A stretch of 26,793 bases of DNA from DAOTZS01 sp034434335 (GCA_034434335.1 DAOTZS010000211.1:1-26793); one strand, 5' to 3'. Numbered from the stretch's first letter, positions 1 to 7,648 are shown. Numbers and translations: made by a program. Notes: a model not told the origin generated them from the sequence alone.

Positions 1-174
1 CAATCGGCCCTGGTAGTGGAGCACCGGCGCCATGTCGGTCATGCCCTGGACGACGGCCGGCCCTTGCGCCAGAGGCCCGGCGCTGGTGCTACCACTGACC
101 ACGGCAAGGCTTACCAGTACGACGCCAGCCAACACCAGGTTTAGCACCTTTCCTGCCAGCTTGTGTGTCTTCAT
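1..174 (-). CDS. Exported protein, N-terminal fragment (runs off left edge)
   Basis: Only the first 58 codons are present. They start at an ATG at 172-174, preceded by a clean GGAGGT ribosome binding site at 179-184. The product opens with a basic n-region (MKTHKLAGK) and a hydrophobic core rich in Val, Leu and Ala that ends near SGSTSAGPLA, which is a typical signal peptide. The mature part contains A-P-V-L-H-Y-Q-G-R-L. A 'YQGRL' stretch just after the signal peptide is common at the start of large bacterial surface or fibre-like proteins, so a cell-surface protein is likely. The function cannot be read from this fragment. The 5' leader holds a dispersed repeat (213-268) and an inverted repeat (272-321). 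Confidence 0.75.
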   Translation of the reverse strand, partial: MKTHKLAGKVLNLVLAGVVLVSLAVVSGSTSAGPLAQGPAVVQGMTDMAPVLHYQGRL

Positions 175-212
175 GTTTACCTCCCCGTCCCTTTTCCGGG
201 TTGAGGACGAGA

Positions 213-268
213 GCTGAAAGGGCGAAGCCCTACGGTTTAGTCCTGGCCCATAGGGGCTTTGTTCTCTC
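213..268. repeat. Diverged copy of the dispersed palindromic repeat also seen at 17732-17789
   Basis: The segment starts GCTGAAAGGGCGAAGCCCTA and ends GGGGCTTTGTTCTCT. It aligns over its length with 17732-17789, which starts GCTGAAAGAGCGAAGCCCTG and ends GGGGCTTTGCCCTCT. The start is nearly identical and the middle has drifted. It contains a GGGC-GAA-GCCC hairpin. It lies in the 5' leader of the left-edge gene. The flanking CCCGG hairpins and terminal repeats of the 17.7 kb copy are not recognisable here. Confidence 0.65.
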
Positions 269-271
269 GGC

Positions 272-321
272 GCGTCCCAGAGCTAACCGCCAGGTCTAAT
301 ACCATCAGCGGTCGGGGACGC
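272..321. terminator. Imperfect inverted repeat, possible terminator of the CoA-transferase gene
   Basis: GCGTCCC (272-278) pairs with GGGACGC (315-321). Inside it, ACCGC (286-290) pairs with GCGGT (308-312). The structure lies 37 bp beyond the stop of the CoA-transferase gene and upstream of the left-edge gene, both on the minus strand. No T-run follows, so an intrinsic terminator is only one possibility. Confidence 0.3.
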
Positions 322-358
322 ATCTATCCATCCTCCAATGCAGCCTCTCCCGCGCGGG

Positions 359-1657
359 CTAAATCCAGTGCTGCTGCCTGGCGAAGTAGGTCAGCTCATC
401 CCGAAACTGGGGGGCGGCGATGTTGATCAGTGCCTTGACCCGCTGGCGGATGGTCTTGCCGAACAGGTCGGCTATCCCGTACTCGGTCACCACGTAGTGG
501 ACGTGGTTGCGGGTGGTCACCACCCCGGCCCCCACCCTGAGGGTGGGCACAATGCGGCTGACCGTGCCATCTTTGGCCGTGGCCGGCAGGGCAATGATCG
601 GCACACCGCCCGGGGAGCGAGACGCGCCGTAGATGAAATCGAGCTGCCCTCCTACCCCGCTGTAGAACTGCGTACCGATCGAGTCAGCACACACCTGCCC
701 CGTCAGGTCCACCTCCAGCGCCGAGTTTATGGCCACCTGTTTGGCATTCTGGGCAATGATAAAGGGATCATTGACATAATCCTGGGGGTGGAACTCAAAC
801 AAGGGGTTGTTGTCCATATAATCATACAGCCGTTGTGAGCCCAGGGCGAAGCCGGTGATGATCTTGCCACGATGGATCGTCTTGGCGGCATTGGTGATGA
901 TCCCTGCCTCAATCAGGTCAATTACGCCATCGGAGAGCAGCTCAGTGTGCACGCCCAGGTCCTTCTTGTCCCGCAGGTAGAGCAGCACGGCATCGGGGAT
1001 CTCGCCGATCCCCATCTGCATGGTAGCGCCATCGGGGATCAGCTCGGCGATGTGGCTGGCGATGCGCTTTTGCAGCTCGCCTGGGGAGCCCATGGGCAGC
1101 TCGACAATGGGGTAACTGACCGGCACGATGTGGGTCAGCCGGCTGACATGGATGAAGCTGTCGCCCAGGGCGCGCGGCATGCGGTCATTGACCTCGGCCA
1201 GGATGATACGGGCCGCCTCAGCGGCCGGTTTGGTCAGCCCCACTTCGACGCCGAAGGTGCAGAAGCCGTGCTCGTCGGGCGGGGAGCAGTGGATCATGGC
1301 CACATCAGGTTGCAGGAGTTTGGGGTCGCGCAGCAGGCGGGGGATCTGGCTGAGCAGCACGGGGGTGAAGTCGGCACGTCCTTCGTTGACGGCCTGGCGG
1401 ACGTTGGGGCTGATGAACAGGGAGTTTACCCGCAGATGCCCTTCCATCTCCGGGGCCACGTAATCGGCCGGGCCAAGGGTCAGAACCTGGACAATCTCCA
1501 CCCCCTCCAGGCGCGGGGCTCGGCGCACGAGGGCTGCCAGCAGCTCTTTGGGCACGCTGCAGTTGCCGGTCATGAAGACACGGTGCCCGGAGCGGATAGC
1601 TTCCACGGCCTCGTCAGCCGAGCAGATCTTGCTGTGGTAAATCTGTTGCCAGTTCAT
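359..1657 (-). CDS. Acetyl-CoA hydrolase/transferase family protein (4-hydroxybutyrate CoA-transferase-like)
   Basis: This 432-residue protein spans the full length of the acetyl-CoA hydrolase/CoA-transferase family (AbfT/Cat2 type), which moves CoA between acyl-CoA and a free acid, often acetate, in the cytoplasm. Visible family motifs are G-I-G-E-I-P-D-A at about 216-223, H-T-E-L-L-S-D-G at 237-244 and a C-terminal E-Y-G-I-A-D-L. By comparison with the clostridial enzyme, Glu239 is the expected residue that forms the CoA thioester. The ATG start at 1655-1657 has GGAGG at 1664-1668. The gene follows alanine dehydrogenase by 35 bp, so the two are probably co-transcribed. That would fit amino-acid breakdown to an acyl-CoA, or fermentation, but the acyl substrate cannot be decided from sequence. 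A 4-hydroxybutyrate, butyrate or succinate CoA-transferase are all possible. Confidence 0.88.
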   Translation of the reverse strand: MNWQQIYHSKICSADEAVEAIRSGHRVFMTGNCSVPKELLAALVRRAPRLEGVEIVQVLTLGPADYVAPEMEGHLRVNSLFISPNVRQAVNEGRADFTPVLLSQIPRLLRDPKLLQPDVAMIHCSPPDEHGFCTFGVEVGLTKPAAEAARIILAEVNDRMPRALGDSFIHVSRLTHIVPVSYPIVELPMGSPGELQKRIASHIAELIPDGATMQMGIGEIPDAVLLYLRDKKDLGVHTELLSDGVIDLIEAGIITNAAKTIHRGKIITGFALGSQRLYDYMDNNPLFEFHPQDYVNDPFIIAQNAKQVAINSALEVDLTGQVCADSIGTQFYSGVGGQLDFIYGASRSPGGVPIIALPATAKDGTVSRIVPTLRVGAGVVTTRNHVHYVVTEYGIADLFGKTIRQRVKALINIAAPQFRDELTYFARQQHWI

Positions 1658-1692
1658 GGCATTCCTCCAGATAGCCCATGGTTGAGAAACGA

Positions 1693-2826
1693 TCAGGACT
1701 CCGTTGTCTCGACAGCTCTCAGACTCTGCTGAGCTCTGGATGAGGCCATCACCGACGCGCGCAAAGCCGGATGCACGATCTGGCCTTTGTGGACGTTCAA
1801 GCCCTGATACAGGGCAGGATCGTGCGCCAGGGCCTGGTCAATGCCCTCTTCAGCAATCTCTCTGATATAGGGCCAGGCGGCGTTGTTGAAGGCGTGGGTC
1901 ATGGTGCGGGCTACCACCCCGGTCATGTTGGGCACACAGTAGTGGATGACCCCCTCTTCGATGTAGGTAGGGTCTTGATAAGTGGTGGGCCGGCTGGTTT
2001 CGACGCAGCCACCCTGGTCTATGGAGATGTCCATGATCACCGAGCGCGGCTTCATGGTGCGCACCATCTCGCGGGTGACGATGACCGGCGCGCGGGCACC
2101 CGGGATCAGCACCGCGCCGACCAGGACATCGGCGCGCTTGACTGCGCGGGCGATGTTGAAGTCGTAGGCCACCATGGTGTGCACCTTGCACCCGCTCTCT
2201 TCCAGGAGCTGCAGCTTGCGCAAGTCCGTGTCGAGGACAGAGACGGCCGCTCCCATGGCACAGAACATCCGGGCAGCGTTGGAGCCAACCATGCCCGCGC
2301 CCAGGATAACCACATTGGCCGGCGGCACGCCGGGCACACCGCTAAGCAGGATGCCATGCCCGCCGCTATTGTTCTGCAACAACTGGGCGGCGATGGGCGC
2401 GATCATGCGGCCGGCCACCTGGCTGGCCACGGAAAGCACTGGCAGGTGACCATCCGCGGTTTGAATGGTCTCATAGCCGATGGCGGTGACGTTGCGCTTG
2501 AGGAGGATCTCCAGCTTGGCGGGATGGGAGACGGCCAGGTGGAGGAAGCCGCACAAGATATGCCCTTCTCGCAGAAGCTCGAACTCGGCCGGCAGCGGCC
2601 GCGAGACGGAGAGGATCAACTGGCTGCGGCCGTAGACCTCGGCCGTGGAATAGACGATTTGCGCCCCAGCCCGGCGGTAGCGCTCATCGTCGAACCCGCT
2701 GCCCTGGCCGGCGCCGCTCTCCACGTAGCAGCGGTGCCCCATGCGGGTCAGGATCTCTACCCCCATGGGGGTCAGCCCAACCCTAAAGTCGAAGGGGCGT
2801 TTCTGTTTGGGGATGCCGATCTCCAT
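1693..2826 (-). CDS. ald: Alanine dehydrogenase
   Basis: The enzyme converts L-alanine and NAD+ to pyruvate, ammonia and NADH. It is 377 residues long, close to the usual length of about 370. It opens with M-E-I-G-I-P-K and R-V-G-L-T-P, the AlaDH/PNT N-terminal domain. It contains the Rossmann loop G-A-G-M-V-G-S-N-A near residue 175 and the family signature D-I-S-I-D-Q-G-G-C followed by C-V-P-N-M. Where the better-known enzymes read P-G-A-V-P-R-T-S-T, this one reads T-G-V-V-A-R-T-M-T, a variant of the same loop. An in-frame ATG lies upstream at 2905-2907, but I chose 2824-2826 because AAGGAG sits just before it and the conserved protein starts there. The CoA-transferase gene follows after 35 bp. 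Confidence 0.92.
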   Translation of the reverse strand: MEIGIPKQKRPFDFRVGLTPMGVEILTRMGHRCYVESGAGQGSGFDDERYRRAGAQIVYSTAEVYGRSQLILSVSRPLPAEFELLREGHILCGFLHLAVSHPAKLEILLKRNVTAIGYETIQTADGHLPVLSVASQVAGRMIAPIAAQLLQNNSGGHGILLSGVPGVPPANVVILGAGMVGSNAARMFCAMGAAVSVLDTDLRKLQLLEESGCKVHTMVAYDFNIARAVKRADVLVGAVLIPGARAPVIVTREMVRTMKPRSVIMDISIDQGGCVETSRPTTYQDPTYIEEGVIHYCVPNMTGVVARTMTHAFNNAAWPYIREIAEEGIDQALAHDPALYQGLNVHKGQIVHPALRASVMASSRAQQSLRAVETTES

Positions 2827-2960
2827 AAAGCTGCTCCTTCTAGTGGGCAAAGAATCCCAGACGGTGCCCTCAACTCGTTGGGGGTTTTGGCGCACCATCC
2901 CCGACAAGGTGAGGCGTCCTGCCCCTGCTATATGGCCAGCCCGCCCACCGAATCAGGCGG

Positions 2961-3060
2961 GTAACTATTCAGGGGGTGACTGGAAGGGCCACGCCGAGGG
3001 CTTGCCCGAGGCGTCACCCTTTTGGGGCCTGTGGCCAGAGGTCGGCGAAGGCCGACCTCT
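2961..3060. repeat. Dispersed repeat, copy A (overlaps the 3' end of thrC)
   Basis: Starting GTAACTATTCAGG, this 100-bp segment matches, in opposite orientation, the segment at 22861-22931. Both contain GGTGACT, TCACCCTTTTGGGGCCTG and the 10-bp hairpin AGAGGTCGGC/GCCGACCTCT (arms 3037-3046 and 3051-3060, loop GAAG). Copy A carries about 27 extra bases (GGGCCACGCC to GCCCGAGGC) in the middle. It lies between alanine dehydrogenase and threonine synthase and supplies the last codons and the stop of thrC. Confidence 0.8.
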
Positions 3061-4387
3061 CTTGCAGCCGCTCAGCCAGAGCCCGTCTCACCGCGGCAAC
3101 GTCGGCGGGCAGTTCAAGGGGCGGGTTACGCAGGCGTGCCGTCACATCTGCCAGGGTCCCTTCATGATAACCGACTTTGAACTCGCTGAACTTCAGGCCG
3201 TGAGCTGTGGACACCACTACCACCCGTTGTCCTGCCTGAATCACCCCGCGGCGGACCAATTTGGCGGTGACGGCCAGGGCCACCCCGGTGTGCGGGCAGG
3301 CATACAGGCCAGCGCGGTCGGCCAGGGCAGCAGCCTCGGCCAGCTCGTCTTCGCTGGCCTGTTCTACCACCCCGTCGAAGGCGCGCAGGGCGCGCACAGC
3401 TTTCTCGTAGCTCACGGGATTGCCGATGCGGATGGCCGAGGCGGCTGTGGGGCCGGCAGTCACCGGCTCGAAGTGCGCAAAGCCGGCCAGGTAGGCCCGA
3501 TAGAGGGGGTTGGCGCGCTCGGCCTGGGCTGCTACCAGCCTGGGCAGCCGAGCGATCACCCCCAGTTCGTAGGCCATGCTCAATCCTTTGGCCAGGGCCG
3601 AGATATTGCCCAGGTTGCCCGAGGGGAGGACGATCCAATCGGGCACCTGCCAGCCCAGTTGTTGGGCGATCTCGATCCCTACCGTCTTCTGGCCCTCCAC
3701 GCGCAGGGAATTCATCGAGTTGGCCAGGTAGATCGAGTTATCCCGCGTCACTTCCTGCACGATGCGCATACAGCCGTCGAAGTCGGTGTCCAGAGCCAGC
3801 ACGTGGGCGCCGTGGGCGATGGGCTGGATCAACTGCGCGGTGCTGATCTTGCCCCGGGGCAGGAAGACGATGGCGGGGATGCCTGCGGCCGCCGCGTAAG
3901 CGGCCAGGGCGGCGGAGGTATCGCCGGTAGAGGCGCAGGCCACTGCCCGCACCGGGGTATGGCCTTCGGCCATCATCTGGGCCACGGCGCTGACGAGCAC
4001 TGTCATCCCCAGGTCCTTGAACGAGCCAGTGTGGCTGACCCCGCATTGCTTGATCCACAGGGAATCCAGGCCCAGGTGTCTGGCCAGCCGCGGCGCGGGC
4101 AGCAGGGGGGTGAAGCCTTCGCCCAAGGTCACGATATTCTCCCGCCGCAACTGCGGCAGCACCCATTCCGCCTTGCTCCACACGCCCGAGGCGTCGGGGC
4201 CTGTGCCCGCGCGGCTACGGCTGGTGAAAAGCTCCCGCCAGGCCGGCCCAGCCAGGGCTGAGAGGGCCGCGCTGTCGTGGACCACCTCCAGGAGGCCACC
4301 GCATGTGGGGCAACGATAGATCACATCGAACACGCTATAGCGGCCGGGACAGCCGCGGATGCATTGATACCAGCATGAATAGGGCAT
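3014..4387 (-). CDS. thrC: Threonine synthase
   Basis: This PLP enzyme makes L-threonine from O-phospho-L-homoserine. The 457-residue protein begins with a zinc-ribbon-like segment (Cys9, Cys13, Cys26, Cys29) and then L-G-E-G-F-T-P-L. The PLP-binding lysine is Lys124 in H-T-G-S-F-K-D. The phosphate-binding loop is P-S-G-N-L-G-N. A late C-P-H-T-G-V-A also fits fold-type II threonine synthases. The ATG at 4385-4387 is the only in-frame ATG after a stop at 4391-4393, and its ribosome site (GGTGAG) is weak. The last 15 residues (ERSAFADLWPQAPKG) and the stop fall inside a dispersed repeat, so the tail is probably acquired and dispensable. The start lies 11 bp from the palindromic array at 4398-4560, which separates it from proS upstream. 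Confidence 0.92.
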   Translation of the reverse strand: MPYSCWYQCIRGCPGRYSVFDVIYRCPTCGGLLEVVHDSAALSALAGPAWRELFTSRSRAGTGPDASGVWSKAEWVLPQLRRENIVTLGEGFTPLLPAPRLARHLGLDSLWIKQCGVSHTGSFKDLGMTVLVSAVAQMMAEGHTPVRAVACASTGDTSAALAAYAAAAGIPAIVFLPRGKISTAQLIQPIAHGAHVLALDTDFDGCMRIVQEVTRDNSIYLANSMNSLRVEGQKTVGIEIAQQLGWQVPDWIVLPSGNLGNISALAKGLSMAYELGVIARLPRLVAAQAERANPLYRAYLAGFAHFEPVTAGPTAASAIRIGNPVSYEKAVRALRAFDGVVEQASEDELAEAAALADRAGLYACPHTGVALAVTAKLVRRGVIQAGQRVVVVSTAHGLKFSEFKVGYHEGTLADVTARLRNPPLELPADVAAVRRALAERLQERSAFADLWPQAPKG

Positions 4388-4397
4388 AGCTCACCAT

Positions 4398-4560
4398 GTA
4401 GGGCAAGCTTCAGCTTGCCTGGCCTGCCGGCAGATAACGTAGGGCAAGCTTCAGCTTGCCCGGCCTGCCATCCAGATAGGGAACGTAGGGCAAGCTTCAG
4501 CTTGCCCGGCCTGCCGGCAGATAACGTAGGGCAAGCTTCAGCTTGCCCGGCCTGCCAGCC
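4398..4560. repeat. Four-copy tandem array of a palindromic unit
   Basis: Four units start at 4398, 4439, 4485 and 4526, giving spacings of 41, 46 and 41 bp. Each holds GTAGGGCAAGCTTCAGCTTG followed by CC(T/C)GGCCTGCC and then a short variable piece (GGCAGATAAC or ATCCAGATAGGGAAC). GGGCAAGCT and AGCTTGCCC form a 9-bp stem, which on the minus strand closes on a TGAA loop. The array fills the whole gap between prolyl-tRNA synthetase (stop 4568-4570) and threonine synthase (start 4387). It would be transcribed as a row of hairpins if the two genes share a message. Confidence 0.9.
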
Positions 4561-4567
4561 GGGAGGG

Positions 4568-6016
4568 TCAATAGGCCCGCGCGAAAATAGCGACCTGGTT
4601 GGTGCGTTTACCAGTATAGAAACAAATCCCCTCCCCTTCTGGGGCATCCAGTGGGAAGCAACGGATGGTGGCTTTGGTCTCTTCTTTGATGCGGTCCTCG
4701 TCTTCACCAGTGCCGGCCCAATGGACACGGATGAATCCCCCCTTGGTTTCCAGCACCTCCTTGAATTCGTCGTAATTGCGCACCCGGTGGGTATTGGCAT
4801 CGCGAAACTCAGTAGCACGGCGCAGCATGGCAGCCTGGATTTCGGTCAGCGCCTGGCGCACCGCTTCGGCCAGCCCAGGCACCGGCACGCCAAAGGTCTT
4901 GCCCTCCCTGCCGGGGATATCGCGGCGGGCGAATACCACCGCGTTCTGCTGCACATCGCGCGGGCCAATCTCGATGCGCAGGGGCACGCCGCGTAGCTCC
5001 CAATCGTTGAACTTGAACCCCGCGCTCAGCTCATCCCGGTCATCCACCTTCACCCGGATGCCGGCCTCTTTTAGGGCCTGAGCCACTTGATGAGCGCTGG
5101 CCAGGACCGTGCTGCGTTCGCTGTCGGTCCGCCAGATCGGCACGATGACCACCTGAATGGGAGCCAGCCGCGGGGGCAGGATGAGGCCCTGGTCGTCGCC
5201 GTGGGTCATGACAATCGCACCGACCATGCGGGTGCTGAGGCCCCAGCTTGTGGTCCAGGCGTATTCCAGCTCATTGTTGCGGTTCAGGAACTTGATGTCA
5301 AAGGCCCGGGCAAAGTTCTGGCCCAGGAAGTGACTGGTACCCGATTGCAGGGCCCAGCCATTGCCCATCATCGCCTCGATGGTGTAGCTATCCACCGCGC
5401 CAGCGAACTTCTCCCGTTCGCTCTTCTTGCCCTGGATGACCGGGATGGCGGCTTCGTTGATGGCGAAGTCGGCATAGACCCCCAGCATGCGCAGAGTCTC
5501 TTCGATCGCCTCTTCGGCTGTGGCGTGCGCAGTATGGCCCTCCTGCCACAGGAACTCGGTCGTGCGGAGGAAGAGCCGGGTGCGCATCTCCCAGCGTACG
5601 ACATTGGCCCACTGGTTGATGAGCAAGGGCAGATCACGATAGGAGCGGATCCACTGGCTGTACATGTGGCCAATGATCGTCTCAGAAGTGGGTCGGACGA
5701 CCAGCGGCTCCTCCAACTCCTCGCCGCCGCCATGGGTAACTACTGCCAGCTCCGGCGCAAAGCCCTGCACATGTTCTGCCTCCTTGCGCAGAAAGCTCAT
5801 CGGGATGAAGAGCGGGAAATAGGCGTTGACGTGGCCCGTTTCCTTGAAGCGGCGGTCAAGGGCAGCCTGGATGTTCTCCCACAGGGTGTACCCATAGGGA
5901 CGGATCACCATGCACCCTTTCACCGGTGAATAGTCGGCCAGTTCTGCCTTTTGTACTACCTCGGTATACCAGCGCGCATAGTCTTCACTGCGCGGTGTAA
6001 CTCCTTTCTCTGCCAT
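4568..6016 (-). CDS. proS: Proline--tRNA ligase, archaeal/eukaryotic type
   Basis: This class II synthetase charges tRNA-Pro with proline. It has 482 residues and is of the short form without the bacterial editing insertion. The class II core includes R-P-T-S-E at 108-112, the motif 2 region R-W-E-M-R-T-R-L-F-L-R-T-T-E-F near 141-155, and G-T-S-H-F-L-G-Q-N-F near 226-235. M-T-H-G-D-D-Q-G-L near 270-278 ends the catalytic part. The anticodon-binding domain follows, and the C-terminal extension holds C-F-P and G-I-C-F-Y and ends in Tyr (ARAY), as in this subtype. The ATG at 6014-6016 has AAGGAG just upstream. The stop is 8 bp from the palindromic array. Confidence 0.94.
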   Translation of the reverse strand: MAEKGVTPRSEDYARWYTEVVQKAELADYSPVKGCMVIRPYGYTLWENIQAALDRRFKETGHVNAYFPLFIPMSFLRKEAEHVQGFAPELAVVTHGGGEELEEPLVVRPTSETIIGHMYSQWIRSYRDLPLLINQWANVVRWEMRTRLFLRTTEFLWQEGHTAHATAEEAIEETLRMLGVYADFAINEAAIPVIQGKKSEREKFAGAVDSYTIEAMMGNGWALQSGTSHFLGQNFARAFDIKFLNRNNELEYAWTTSWGLSTRMVGAIVMTHGDDQGLILPPRLAPIQVVIVPIWRTDSERSTVLASAHQVAQALKEAGIRVKVDDRDELSAGFKFNDWELRGVPLRIEIGPRDVQQNAVVFARRDIPGREGKTFGVPVPGLAEAVRQALTEIQAAMLRRATEFRDANTHRVRNYDEFKEVLETKGGFIRVHWAGTGEDEDRIKEETKATIRCFPLDAPEGEGICFYTGKRTNQVAIFARAY

Positions 6017-6040
6017 AGCTATCTCTCCTTACATATCAGG

Positions 6041-6061
6041 AACCCCGCCTGGGCGGGGGTT
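6041..6061. terminator. Short GC-rich inverted repeat between the LOG-like gene and proS
   Basis: AACCCCGCC pairs with GGCGGGGGTT around a two-base loop, with one extra G. It lies downstream of the LOG-like gene and just upstream of the proS ribosome site, both on the minus strand. There is no T-run after the stem, so it may be a weak terminator or a leader hairpin. Confidence 0.35.
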
Positions 6062-6184
6062 AAGTGCTGGGAAAAACCTGGTAGGGTCAGGGCGGGCGGC
6101 TTTGCTATCCTGGGTCTGCCGCGGGCAGGCAGTGAAAAGTCTCCGCCCGACGGCCACCGTGGGCCGCACCGCGCTATGGTTGTG

Positions 6185-6225
6185 CCCTCCGCGGCCAGGG
6201 AGCGGATTATCCCTGGGGCGGAGGG
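6185..6225. terminator. Long hairpin with the stop codon of the LOG-like gene in its loop
   Basis: CCCTCCGC (6185-6192) pairs with GCGGAGGG (6218-6225), and CCAGGGA inside it pairs with TCCCTGG. The loop holds the TAA stop (6207-6209) of the minus-strand gene. The stem would block exonucleases or end transcription at the 3' end of the message. No T-run follows it. Confidence 0.5.
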
Positions 6226-6761
6226 CCAGGAGGTGTAGGGGGCGCAGCCAATGCGGCGAGGGCCTCTGCCGGGGTGTGGGCCAGGCGTGCCAGGGCAGCA
6301 ATGGAGTGGCCCAGGTCGGTATGGGCCAGCAGGGCGGCGAGCAGAGGCTGCCAGTCGGCCCCCAACAACACCAGGGGCTTGCCATTTAGGGTACGTGTCT
6401 GGAGCAGGCTCCAGGCCAGGGTCACCTCAGATAGGGTGCCGATCCCACCCCGCAGTGCGATAAACCCGTCAGCACGTTCAAGCATGATCGCCAGGCGGTC
6501 GAGCATGGTAGACGCCTTGATCTCCTCGCTCAGCCAAGGGTTGGCTGGCAAGGGATCGAACACAGCGCACGTCACCCCAATAACGTGACCACCCGCTTCG
6601 CGCGCGCCGCGGCTGACCGCGGCCATGCTGCCACCGTAGCCGCCGGTGAGCACTGCATAGCCGGCCTGGGCCAATGCCTTGCCCAGCTCGTAAGCTTCCC
6701 TGTATAATGCCGTGCCTTCGGCCCGGCGTGAACTCCCAAAAACAGCGATCGTCTTGGCCAT
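6207..6761 (-). CDS. LOG-like Rossmann-fold nucleotide-binding protein (TIGR00725-like)
   Basis: The 184-residue protein has the fold of the LOG/'lysine decarboxylase-like' family, some members of which are nucleoside 5'-monophosphate phosphoribohydrolases. It starts with V-F-G-S-S, has G-G-Y-G-G-S-M at 40-46 and R-G-G-I-G-T-L-S-E at 104-112. The family consensus at the last motif is P-G-G-x-G-T-x-x-E, so Pro is replaced by Arg. The M-x-x-R-K motif of active phosphoribohydrolases reads M-L-D-R-L, with no Lys. A non-catalytic or differently specific member is therefore possible. The C-terminus is a Pro/Gly tail (PPTPPGPPPQG) encoded by one arm of a hairpin. The ATG at 6759-6761 has GGGAGA before it. 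It follows the metallophosphoesterase gene by 22 bp. Confidence 0.8.
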   Translation of the reverse strand: MAKTIAVFGSSRRAEGTALYREAYELGKALAQAGYAVLTGGYGGSMAAVSRGAREAGGHVIGVTCAVFDPLPANPWLSEEIKASTMLDRLAIMLERADGFIALRGGIGTLSEVTLAWSLLQTRTLNGKPLVLLGADWQPLLAALLAHTDLGHSIAALARLAHTPAEALAALAAPPTPPGPPPQG

Positions 6762-6783
6762 GTATCTCCCTTTTGCCCCTGCC

Positions 6784-7473
6784 TCACCGCTCTCGGCTTC
6801 TGCTCACCAACTCCCACCCCTTACCGTCACGCCTGGGGGCCAGCTCGATCAACCGATACCCGTAAGTGTTGAGCACCAGGGTGTCCTGGTAAACGCTCTC
6901 GGTTGGCTCGCGCCGGCTGTAGATGTGCTGATGGCCGTGGATCATGAGCAAAGGGCGAAACCTGCGCAGTAGCTTCAGGTAGCTCTCAAACCCCTGGTGG
7001 GGCAGGTCGTCAGCATCGTGAATCCCCCGCGGGGGCGCGTGCGTGATCAGGATGTCCAGGTGGCGGCCATAGCGCAGGCGGTTCCAGCGTAATGCCTGGC
7101 TCAGCCAGAACACCTGCCACCGCATCTCAGCTTCACTATATTGGAACGGTCTGCCAGAGTTGTAGCGTCGGCACCCTTCCAGCCCTGCCAACAACAGGCC
7201 CTTATAGCTGACCGTACGGCCGTGCAGGTTCTCGGCCCAGGTAATCCCCGCTGGATTGCACTCCAGGCGATGAGGTGGCAACGGCGCGATCTCCACATCG
7301 TGGTTCCCGTGGACATAGTAGAGCGGCACATCAAGCACCCCCACGATGTACTCCAGGTAGTGATAGGGCAGGTCACCGCAGGCCAGGATCAGGTCCACAT
7401 GGCCCACCCGCTCACGGATATAGGGGCTGTAAAGCACCGGTTCCACCTTATCGCTGACTGTCAGGATGCGCAT
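6784..7473 (-). CDS. Calcineurin-like metallophosphoesterase
   Basis: This 229-residue protein has the dinuclear-metal phosphoesterase motifs: D8 in V-S-D-K-V, G-D-L-P-Y near 33, G-N-H-D at 56-59, T-H-A-P-P near 144 and G-H-Q-H at 180-183. The first motif normally reads D-x-H, but Val stands where the His ligand is expected, and I recall the same in a subgroup of these proteins. The substrate (nucleotide, protein or other phosphoester) cannot be told. No signal peptide is visible, so it is probably cytoplasmic. The ATG at 7471-7473 has no good ribosome site. The gene is first in a pair with the LOG-like gene and is served by the promoter at 7589-7618. Confidence 0.87.
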   Translation of the reverse strand: MRILTVSDKVEPVLYSPYIRERVGHVDLILACGDLPYHYLEYIVGVLDVPLYYVHGNHDVEIAPLPPHRLECNPAGITWAENLHGRTVSYKGLLLAGLEGCRRYNSGRPFQYSEAEMRWQVFWLSQALRWNRLRYGRHLDILITHAPPRGIHDADDLPHQGFESYLKLLRRFRPLLMIHGHQHIYSRREPTESVYQDTLVLNTYGYRLIELAPRRDGKGWELVSRSRER

Positions 7474-7484
7474 GGTCTTATCAC

Positions 7485-7496
7485 GGCAGCGCTGCC
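7485..7496. promoter_or_regulatory. Perfect 12-bp palindrome in the metallophosphoesterase leader
   Basis: GGCAGCGCTGCC is fully self-complementary and lies 11 bp upstream of the ATG at 7473, downstream of the predicted transcription start. It could be an operator or a leader hairpin, but chance is not excluded. Confidence 0.25.
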
Positions 7497-7588
7497 ACGC
7501 TATTCAGGTTGGCACACAGGCATCCCTGCGGCGCTGTGTAGCTCACTTCTCTCGCCATGGCCACGATGCTTTTGGCCTGGCCGGGTCA

Positions 7589-7618
7589 AGTATAACATGC
7601 CCACGGGAGAGCTGTCAA
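7589..7618 (-). promoter_or_regulatory. Sigma70-type promoter for the metallophosphoesterase/LOG-like pair
   Basis: Read on the minus strand, TTGACA (7613-7618) is a perfect -35 box. It is followed after 18 bp by TATACT (7589-7594), one base from the -10 consensus. Transcription would start near 7582, leaving a leader of about 110 nt before the ATG at 7473. It stands out in a GC-rich setting. Confidence 0.7.
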
Positions 7619-7648
7619 CGCGCCCGCCAGGCCACAGTTCCACATTTG

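Noticed and set aside
872..1732. Long plus-strand open frame of 286 codons over the CoA-transferase gene
   Set aside because: It is the antisense frame of a clear enzyme gene in GC-rich DNA, has no family resemblance and no ribosome site. The same holds for 1771-2964, 2741-4261, 5087-5929, 15125-16690 and 22970-25174.
4398..4560. Possible CRISPR array
   Set aside because: The 'spacers' are 10-15 bp and two are the same. The repeat is a dispersed palindrome, and no cas gene is near.
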